The notes beneath the pieces are model-generated. The model was not told the origin of the DNA. It ran no database searches and saw nothing but the letters and a program-made list of their open reading frames with translations. Of a DNA stretch of 10,133 bases, positions 5,587 to 10,133 are shown piece by piece. Position numbers and translations under genes: made by a program. The stretch's first letter is position 1. Each line of letters begins with the position of its first letter. Source of the stretch: Actinomycetes bacterium (GTDB taxonomy: Bacteria; Actinomycetota; Aquicultoria; CAJVYJ01; JAUVQD01); the NCBI GenBank assembly GCA_030666075.1, contig DAOUYN010000016.1, positions 1-10,133 on the forward strand, given 5' to 3'.

Positions 5587-5913
5587 ATGGAGATCGCCCT
5601 CAGGATCGTCGCCTTTATGGCCACCTCGGCAGTGCTCAATATCCCGTTCGGCTCATGGCGGAACCTGACCCGCAAGTTTTCGGTCGCCTGGTTCGTCTCT
5701 ATCCATCTGCCCATCCCCGGCATCATCTTGATGCGAAAAGATATTTTCGGTCTCGATTACTGGCAAGTGGTCCCTTTTTCTGTCGCGGCTGCGATTGCCG
5801 GACAGATGGTCGGGAAACGCCTGGCCCTCTTCGGTTATCGGGCCAAGGAGCCGGTCGAAGCCGATATCGCGAGCGCGCAAAGCGAAGCGAGCGCCGAGGT
5901 CGAGAGTACTTGA
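5587..5913 (+). CDS. Small membrane protein, unknown function
   Basis: This 108-aa protein has hydrophobic segments at about 3-20, 32-49 and 60-83, followed by a short polar, Ala/Glu/Ser-rich tail (86-108). Distinctive motifs are the NIPFGSWR loop (18-25) between helices 1 and 2, and a KFSVAWFVSIHLPIPGIILMR block (30-50). The tryptophans, the histidine and the prolines in that block look like conserved positions rather than generic membrane filler. I believe similar short proteins occur in other bacteria but I cannot name a family. ATG at 5587 has a GGAGAG ribosome site 5 nt upstream. It is probably transcribed alone from the promoter at 5525-5554 and ended by the hairpin at 6024. Its position before hisIE may be incidental. 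Confidence 0.75.
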   Translation: MEIALRIVAFMATSAVLNIPFGSWRNLTRKFSVAWFVSIHLPIPGIILMRKDIFGLDYWQVVPFSVAAAIAGQMVGKRLALFGYRAKEPVEADIASAQSEASAEVEST

Positions 5914-6023
5914 GCAGCTTGGCCGGCCCTCACGGTTATAGTAAGCTTAACCGGTGCGTGCTTGCGGAAAGACTGTCGGAGGGTAAGTAGCTGCCGCTAA
6001 CGACAGATTCACTTTCTAGATGT
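5914..6023 (+). promoter_or_regulatory. Inverted-repeat region upstream of the his/trp operon
   Basis: This gene-free stretch has two nested or spaced inverted repeats. The first is CGGTTA (5933-5938) with TAACCG (5948-5953), enclosing a TATAGT that resembles a -10 box (5937-5942). The second is CTGTCG (5973-5978) with CGACAG (6001-6006), enclosing TAGC-TGCC-GCTA (5988-5999) and an exposed GGAGGG (5978-5983). There is no convincing -35 box, no T-box GGTGG motif, and no run of tryptophan or histidine codons. It could be an operator and leader for the biosynthetic operon, or the trailing untranslated end of the preceding gene. Confidence 0.35.
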
Positions 6024-6051
6024 AAATCCGCGAGCGATCGCGGATTTTTTA
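6024..6051 (+). terminator. Intrinsic terminator or attenuator just before hisIE
   Basis: AAATCCGCGA (6024-6033) pairs perfectly with TCGCGGATTT (6038-6047) around a GCGA tetraloop, followed by more T residues (a run of six in all, 6045-6050) and ATTTG. It ends only about 23 nt before the hisIE start codon. It could simply end the 108-aa gene transcript. If the operon promoter lies upstream, every his/trp transcript must pass it, which would make it an attenuator. Confidence 0.8.
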
Positions 6052-6073
6052 TTTGTCTATTAAAGGAGCGAGA

Positions 6074-6694
6074 GTGAGCGACCAAGAGTTGATCCCGGCG
6101 ATCGTGCAGGACCACAAGACCGGCGAAGTCCTGATGTTGGCCTACATGAACGAAGAATCCCTAAAGCGAACGAAAGAGACAGGTTATACGTGGTTTTGGA
6201 GCCGGAGTCGGCAAAAGTATTGGAAAAAAGGCGAGACCTCGGGCAACCTGCAGGTCGTCAAGGAGATGCGCTACGACTGCGATGACGACACATACTTGGT
6301 TCTAGTCGAACAGATCGGCGGCAAGGCCTGCCATACCGACAACCGGAGCTGCTTCTACCGCCAGATGACGCCGGAAGAGAAAGACGTGGCCGACAGTCCG
6401 CCCCGATTTTCCAGTGATTCCTTCCTGGATGAACTCGACGAGGTCATCGTCGCTCGCAAAAAGGAGCGGCCCGATGGCTCCTATACAGCCGAACTCTTCA
6501 ATGGCGGCGTCGATAAGATCGGAGCCAAGGTCACGGAAGAGGCCGGCGAGGTCGTCGAAGCCGCGCAAAATGAATCTGACGAACGGGTCGTGTCCGAGGC
6601 CGCCGACACTGTCTATCACTTAATGGTCCTCTTGGCCGAACGGGGCCTGAGTTTCAAGGATGTCGAGCGAAAGTTGGAATCCCGCCACCGGTGA
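6074..6694 (+). CDS. hisIE: Bifunctional phosphoribosyl-AMP cyclohydrolase / phosphoribosyl-ATP pyrophosphatase
   Basis: This 206-aa cytoplasmic enzyme performs histidine steps 2 and 3: hydrolysis of phosphoribosyl-ATP to phosphoribosyl-AMP (HisE domain), then ring opening by HisI. The HisI domain (1-~110) shows YMN (24-26), [16 protein letters not shown] (43-58), the metal-binding DCDDD (68-72) and [11 protein letters not shown] (85-95), with zinc cysteines expected at C69, C86 and C93. The HisE domain (~115-206) is the all-alpha MazG-like fold, with [17 protein letters not shown] (148-164) and [13 protein letters not shown] (175-187), whose acidic residues bind Mg. The start is GTG at 6074 with AAGGAG (6063-6068) 5 nt upstream. 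A longer reading from TTG at 6053 would begin right at the terminator's tail and lacks a ribosome site. The gene leads the his/trp operon, and trpE follows after 15 bp. Confidence 0.96.
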   Translation: MSDQELIPAIVQDHKTGEVLMLAYMNEESLKRTKETGYTWFWSRSRQKYWKKGETSGNLQVVKEMRYDCDDDTYLVLVEQIGGKACHTDNRSCFYRQMTPEEKDVADSPPRFSSDSFLDELDEVIVARKKERPDGSYTAELFNGGVDKIGAKVTEEAGEVVEAAQNESDERVVSEAADTVYHLMVLLAERGLSFKDVERKLESRHR

Positions 6695-6709
6695 GAAAAA
6701 GAGAAGACT

Positions 6710-8182
6710 ATGTACTCGATCACTGAGGAGCGGTTCGTCGCACTCGCTCGCGACTACAACCTGATACCGATATTCAAAGAGGTGGTCGCGGACATCGACA
6801 CGCCGGTCTCCGCCTTCCTCAAGCTCCAGCGGGGGGACAATGGTTTCCTGCTCGAAAGTGTCGAGGGGGGCGAGACGCTGGGCCGCTACTCATTCATCGG
6901 ACTGGAACCGTTCCTGACCATCAGCGCCAAGAACGGGGCCGTGACTGTTACCGGTGAGGTGGAGGAGAAGCTGGAAAACGTCGCCGACCCGTTGGCGACC
7001 ATCGAAGGCCACTTGAAGCGATACCGCCAAGCCCCCGTAGACGACCTCCCGCCGTTCTCCGGCGGCGCGGTCGGGTATCTCGGATATGAAGCCGTCCGCT
7101 ACTTCGATGCTATCCCGCGGACCGGCGAGGACGACCTAGACCTCCCGGATGCCCTCTTTATTTTCACTAACATTCTGGTAATCTTCGATCATCTCAAGCA
7201 CACGATAAAGATACTGACCAACGCGCGTGTCGAGAACGCAGACCCACAAGCTGTCTATCATCAGGCCCTGGCGCAGATAGAAGATATAGTATCCCGCCTC
7301 GATGAACCGGTCTCGGTCAAACCGATCTCCGTTGAGATGCCGGTCGATATCGAAGGCGTCGAGCCTAACATGGCCAAAGACGAATACCTCGCCCTGGTGG
7401 AAAAAGCGAAAGAATATATCTTTGCCGGCGATATCCTCCAAGTAGTGCCCTCACAGCGCTTCTCGTTACCGACGACGGCGCGACCGTTCGATATCTACCG
7501 CGTGCTGCGGATGATCAACCCTTCACCATACCTGGGGTACTTACGCTTTGGCGACCTCACGTTAGTCGCTTCTTCGCCCGAACCCCTGGTCAAGGTCCAT
7601 GACGGGCACGTCATCACCCGCCCCATAGCTGGCACCCGCAAGCGCGGACGCGACGCCGCTGAAGACCGGGCCCTCGAAGCCGAACTCCTGGCCGACGCTA
7701 AGGAGCGGGCGGAGCATATAATGCTCGTCGATCTGGGCCGAAACGATCTGGGCCGGGTCTGCGAAATCGGGACGGTCAAGCTGGACGACCTGATGTTTAT
7801 CGAACGCTACTCGCACGTGATGCATATAGTCAGCCAGGTAAGCGGGACGTTGGCCGCGGACAAGACCATCTTCGACGCGCTCCGCTCGGCCTTCCCGGCC
7901 GGGACCGTCTCCGGCGCGCCGAAGATACGGGCGATGGAGATCATCGACGAACTAGAACCAACGCTGCGCGGACCTTACTCCGGGGCCTTCGGATATTTCA
8001 GCTTCACCGGCGATCTCGATACCGGCATAACTATCCGCACGATCGTCATGAAAGACGGCATCGCCCACGTCCAGGCCGGGGGCGGCGTCGTAGCCGATTC
8101 CGACCCGGAATTCGAATACCAAGAAACACTCAGCAAAGCCTCAGCCGCCCTGCGCGCTATCAAGATGGCGGAGGCCACCTAG
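6710..8182 (+). CDS. trpE: Anthranilate synthase component I
   Basis: This 490-aa catalytic subunit converts chorismate to anthranilate using ammonia delivered by TrpG, the committed step of tryptophan synthesis. The N-terminal regulatory part has LLES (47-50), and the C-terminal part has NPSPY (270-274). Together these form the tryptophan feedback pocket known in enteric TrpE, so the enzyme should be inhibited by tryptophan. Chorismate-binding motifs are intact: SSPE (288-291), RPIAGTRKRG (304-313), DLGRNDLGRV (341-350), FPAGTVSGAPKIRAMEIID (395-413) and AGGGVVADSDPEFEYQET (456-473). The length is normal. LLES and the genomic context favour TrpE over aminodeoxychorismate synthase PabB. ATG at 6710 follows a modest GAGAAG ribosome site, and translation may be aided by hisIE 15 bp upstream. 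The trpG start codon follows the stop with no gap. Confidence 0.96.
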   Translation: MYSITEERFVALARDYNLIPIFKEVVADIDTPVSAFLKLQRGDNGFLLESVEGGETLGRYSFIGLEPFLTISAKNGAVTVTGEVEEKLENVADPLATIEGHLKRYRQAPVDDLPPFSGGAVGYLGYEAVRYFDAIPRTGEDDLDLPDALFIFTNILVIFDHLKHTIKILTNARVENADPQAVYHQALAQIEDIVSRLDEPVSVKPISVEMPVDIEGVEPNMAKDEYLALVEKAKEYIFAGDILQVVPSQRFSLPTTARPFDIYRVLRMINPSPYLGYLRFGDLTLVASSPEPLVKVHDGHVITRPIAGTRKRGRDAAEDRALEAELLADAKERAEHIMLVDLGRNDLGRVCEIGTVKLDDLMFIERYSHVMHIVSQVSGTLAADKTIFDALRSAFPAGTVSGAPKIRAMEIIDELEPTLRGPYSGAFGYFSFTGDLDTGITIRTIVMKDGIAHVQAGGGVVADSDPEFEYQETLSKASAALRAIKMAEAT

Positions 8183-8746
8183 ATGATCCTGATGGTCGAC
8201 AACTACGACTCGTTCACTTATAACCTGGTTCAATACCTCGGCGAGCTCGGTGCCGACCTCCAAATCTATCGTAACGATAAGATACTGCTTGAGGAGATAG
8301 TCGCGCTCGAACCGGCCAAAATAGTCATCTCTCCGGGGCCGTGCACACCAGAAAAGGCCGGCATCTCGATCGCCGTGATCAAAGAGTTTGCCGGGCGAGT
8401 CCCCATATTGGGCGTCTGCCTCGGCCATCAGTCGATCGGCGTCGCTTTCGGCGGACAAGTCGTCCGCGGCGACTATCCGGTCCACGGCAAGACCTCGATG
8501 GTCAAGCATGATGCCAAGACCATCTTTTCCGGCATCGCCAATCCGTTTGAAGCAACCAGGTACCATTCACTCATCGTCGAGCGCCAGACATTGCCGGAGG
8601 TCCTCGAAGTCTCAGCCGAAACTGAAGACGGGGTCATTATGGGGATGCGCCACAAAGAGCTGCCGATCGAGGGGGTCCAGTTTCACCCCGAGTCCATCCT
8701 GACAGGGGCCGGGATGCAGCTTCTCAAGAACTGGCTGGATCTGTAA
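8183..8746 (+). CDS. trpG: Anthranilate synthase component II (glutamine amidotransferase)
   Basis: This 187-aa class I glutamine amidotransferase hydrolyses glutamine and passes ammonia to TrpE. The catalytic triad is C79 (GVCLGHQ, 77-83), H168 and E170 (GVQFHPES). The oxyanion-loop motif [10 protein letters not shown] (51-60) and the opening [11 protein letters not shown] are standard. The protein ends right after the amidotransferase domain and is not fused to TrpD as in enterics. TrpG/PabA of this type often serve both anthranilate and aminodeoxychorismate synthase. The PGPCTP form and the [11 protein letters not shown] stretch (128-138) are seen in such dual-role proteins, so it may also support folate synthesis (inference). 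ATG directly abuts the trpE stop, with GGAGG (8170-8174) inside trpE, so the two subunits should be made in equal amounts. Confidence 0.95.
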   Translation: MILMVDNYDSFTYNLVQYLGELGADLQIYRNDKILLEEIVALEPAKIVISPGPCTPEKAGISIAVIKEFAGRVPILGVCLGHQSIGVAFGGQVVRGDYPVHGKTSMVKHDAKTIFSGIANPFEATRYHSLIVERQTLPEVLEVSAETEDGVIMGMRHKELPIEGVQFHPESILTGAGMQLLKNWLDL

Positions 8747-8835
8747 GAAATACTGAAGGGCGGCGTAGACAGATCCCCGATTTGTTATAAAATCAGAAGG
8801 TCGACAAGCGGTCGCCCAAGGGCAAAAGGAAGTCA
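8747..8835 (+). promoter_or_regulatory. trpG-trpD gap with possible extended -10 promoter
   Basis: This 89-bp gap is the longest inside the otherwise tightly packed operon. It contains TGTTATAAA (8783-8791), which reads as an extended -10 element (TGnTATAAA). No good -35 box accompanies it; the nearest, TAGACA at 8766-8771, is 14 bp away. An internal promoter boosting trpD-trpC is possible but unproven. The trpD ribosome site AAGGA (8826-8830) closes the gap. No terminator stem is visible, so read-through from trpG is expected. Confidence 0.3.
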
Positions 8836-9849
8836 ATGATCACTGAGGCTATTAAAAAGATCGTTGAATATCAGGACCTATCTCGAGAAGAAGCCACGGC
8901 TGCCATGACGGAGATCATGAGCGGCGGCGCGACAGACGCCCAGATCGCCGCCTACATCACCGCCCTGCGGATGAAAGGCGAGACGGTCGACGAAATATCC
9001 GGCTCGGCTGCCGTCATGCGCGAGAAGGCGGTCGCGATCACGCCTCTTGCCAAGGGGATCGTCGATACCTGCGGGACCGGCGGAGATGTCTCCGGAACCT
9101 TTAATATCTCCACCACGGCGGCTTTCGTGGTCGCGGGGGCCGGAGTGCCGGTAGCCAAACATGGCAACCGCTCGGTCTCGAGCGCCTGTGGCAGTGCCGA
9201 CCTGCTGGAAGCACTCGGCGTCAAGCTCGACATCTCGCCGGCGGCGATAGCCGAGGCCATCGATGAGGTAGGCATCGGATTCCTCTTCGCCCCGGCCCTC
9301 CATCAAGCTATGAAATACGCGATCGGACCGCGAAAAGAAATAGGCATCAGGACGATCTTTAACATCCTCGGCCCCCTGACAAATCCAGCCGGGGCCGAAC
9401 ACCAGGTTCTCGGGGTCTACACTCCCGAATTGACCGAACCTCTAGCGGAAGTCCTGAAGTCTCTCGGCGCCAAGCACGCGCTGGTCGTCCATGGCGACGG
9501 CCTGGATGAAATAACGACCGCCGGCCGAACCAGGGTCAGCGAATTAAAGAACGAGACCGTCACCACTTATGAGATCGGGCCCGAAGACTTCGGTCTGGCC
9601 CGGGCCGACCGCGGATCCCTGGCCGGCGGCGACGTCGCTACGAATGTCAAAATAACCAAGGCCGTATTGGCCGGCAAACCGGGCGCCGCCCGCGATATCG
9701 TACTGTTGAACGCCGCAGCGGCTCTGACGGCAGCCGACAAGACGCCGGATATCAAAGAGGGCCTGAGGGCGGCAGCCGAGTCGATCGATTCCGGCCGGGC
9801 CGAGAATAAGTTAACCGAATTGATAAAGTTTGCGAGGAGAAGTTCATGA
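8836..9849 (+). CDS. trpD: Anthranilate phosphoribosyltransferase
   Basis: This 337-aa cytoplasmic enzyme transfers the phosphoribosyl group of PRPP to anthranilate, the second tryptophan-specific step. The N-terminal helical domain (1-~70) and the alpha/beta domain are complete. The PRPP- and anthranilate-binding motifs are GTGGD (80-84), NISTTAAF (90-97) and KHGNRSVSS (108-116). Also present are the arginine-containing [22 protein letters not shown] stretch (164-185) and the Mg-binding DE pair in DGLDEIT (221-227). Length matches stand-alone TrpD proteins. The ATG follows AAGGA with 5-nt spacing. The stop codon overlaps the trpC start as ATGA, indicating translational coupling to the next step but one. 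Confidence 0.96.
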   Translation: MITEAIKKIVEYQDLSREEATAAMTEIMSGGATDAQIAAYITALRMKGETVDEISGSAAVMREKAVAITPLAKGIVDTCGTGGDVSGTFNISTTAAFVVAGAGVPVAKHGNRSVSSACGSADLLEALGVKLDISPAAIAEAIDEVGIGFLFAPALHQAMKYAIGPRKEIGIRTIFNILGPLTNPAGAEHQVLGVYTPELTEPLAEVLKSLGAKHALVVHGDGLDEITTAGRTRVSELKNETVTTYEIGPEDFGLARADRGSLAGGDVATNVKITKAVLAGKPGAARDIVLLNAAAALTAADKTPDIKEGLRAAAESIDSGRAENKLTELIKFARRSS

Positions 9850-10133
9850 GCGAATCCGTCCTAGATAAGATCGTCGCCGATAGGCGCAAGTCGCTGCAGG
9901 AAGAGAAGGGCCGAGTCGGCACCGATCACTTGCAAAGCTTGGCTATGAGCCAGCCCCCGCCGCTATCTCTTTCGGCGGTGATGAAGATGGACGGGGTGCG
10001 CCTCATAGCCGAGATCAAACCGGCCCGCCCCGGAGTCGGCGCGCTAAAAGAAGATTTCGCTGTCGTCGAACAGGCCGAAAGCTACTATGCCGGCGGAGCC
10101 AGCGCCATCTCGGTTCTGACGGAACCGGACCAC
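9846..10133 (+). CDS. trpC: Indole-3-glycerol phosphate synthase, N-terminal part
   Basis: The first 96 codons of a TIM-barrel enzyme that decarboxylates and closes carboxyphenylamino-deoxyribulose phosphate to indole-3-glycerol phosphate. Typical N-terminal features are [12 protein letters not shown] (6-17) and the first barrel strand LIAEIK (53-58), with the catalytic Glu/Lys pair E56 and K58. A second strand, [11 protein letters not shown] (86-96), lies at the window edge. After the catalytic lysine the usual RASPSKG-like string reads PARPGVG (59-65). This replaces the common Arg after Lys and the conserved Ser before Pro, an unusual variant of a phosphate/substrate loop. ATG at 9846 overlaps the trpD stop, with GAGGAG (9834-9839) 6 nt upstream. 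The gene is cut only by the window boundary. Confidence 0.93.
   Translation, partial: MSESVLDKIVADRRKSLQEEKGRVGTDHLQSLAMSQPPPLSLSAVMKMDGVRLIAEIKPARPGVGALKEDFAVVEQAESYYAGGASAISVLTEPDH

Noticed and set aside
6053..6073. Upstream TTG extension of hisIE by seven residues
   Set aside because: The TTG lies immediately after the terminator T-tract and has no ribosome site. GTG at 6074 has AAGGAG at ideal distance and yields the usual HisI N-terminus.
5914..6073. T-box or tryptophan/histidine leader peptide before hisIE
   Set aside because: There is no GGTGG-type T-box antiterminator sequence, and no short frame with repeated Trp or His codons was found.
8878..9402. 174-codon open frame on the minus strand opposite trpD
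   Set aside because: It is a shadow of the GC-rich trpD coding frame. Its translation is rich in Arg/Gly/Asp with no family motifs, and trpD has complete catalytic motifs.
1..10133. Mobile elements, CRISPR arrays, toxin-antitoxin or defence genes
   Set aside because: No transposase or integrase motifs, repeat-spacer arrays, tRNA-linked att sites or small toxin/antitoxin pairs were seen. The coding content is housekeeping plus a small regulatory/transport unit.

Overview
The window looks like chromosomal DNA from a moderately GC-rich bacterium. There are no phage genes, insertion sequences, CRISPR arrays, tRNAs or rRNAs. Codon use (GAT/GTC/ATC-rich, many CTCGAT/GTCGA strings) appears uniform by eye, so nothing stands out as recently acquired. 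A desulforedoxin-related protein suggests an anaerobic or microaerobic host. The order hisI(E)-trpE recalls the his/trp junction of Actinomycetota, so a deep-branching anaerobic actinobacterial lineage is my best guess. This is inference and is not proven by the sequence.

Layout. Positions 1-132 are an upstream region, possibly with the first codons of a leftward gene at the very edge. Positions 133-1278 (+) encode a zinc-ribbon, multi-pass membrane protein of unknown function. Convergent to it, 1302-4850 (-) is a compact three-gene operon in the order HxlR-family regulator, ABC ATPase, FtsX/MacB-type permease, with all three genes overlapping. Positions 4851-5115 are a divergent control region in which two good sigma70-type promoters point away from each other and share almost the whole -35 box. 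The rightward promoter drives a leader of about 127 nt with several short hairpins and a small upstream reading frame. That leader ends at a perfect Shine-Dalgarno and a 109-aa protein made of two desulforedoxin-like half-domains, each lacking one of the four canonical cysteines. A strong terminator closes this unit. Next comes a small gene for a 108-aa membrane protein (5587-5913).

The right 40% is a biosynthetic operon: hisIE (6074-6694), trpE, trpG, trpD and the start of trpC, which runs off the window. HisIE performs steps 2 and 3 of histidine synthesis. TrpE/TrpG make anthranilate, TrpD adds the phosphoribosyl group, and TrpC (after a phosphoribosylanthranilate isomerase not seen here) makes indole-glycerol phosphate. 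Histidine and tryptophan synthesis both draw on PRPP, so the linkage makes metabolic sense. An intrinsic terminator ends only about 24 nt before hisIE, preceded by two further inverted repeats. It either ends the upstream gene or acts as an attenuator for the his/trp operon.

The most unusual items are the tandem three-cysteine desulforedoxin-like protein with its structured leader, and the back-to-back promoters shared with the HxlR/ABC operon. Together they suggest a redox- or stress-linked control unit. That functional link is inference.
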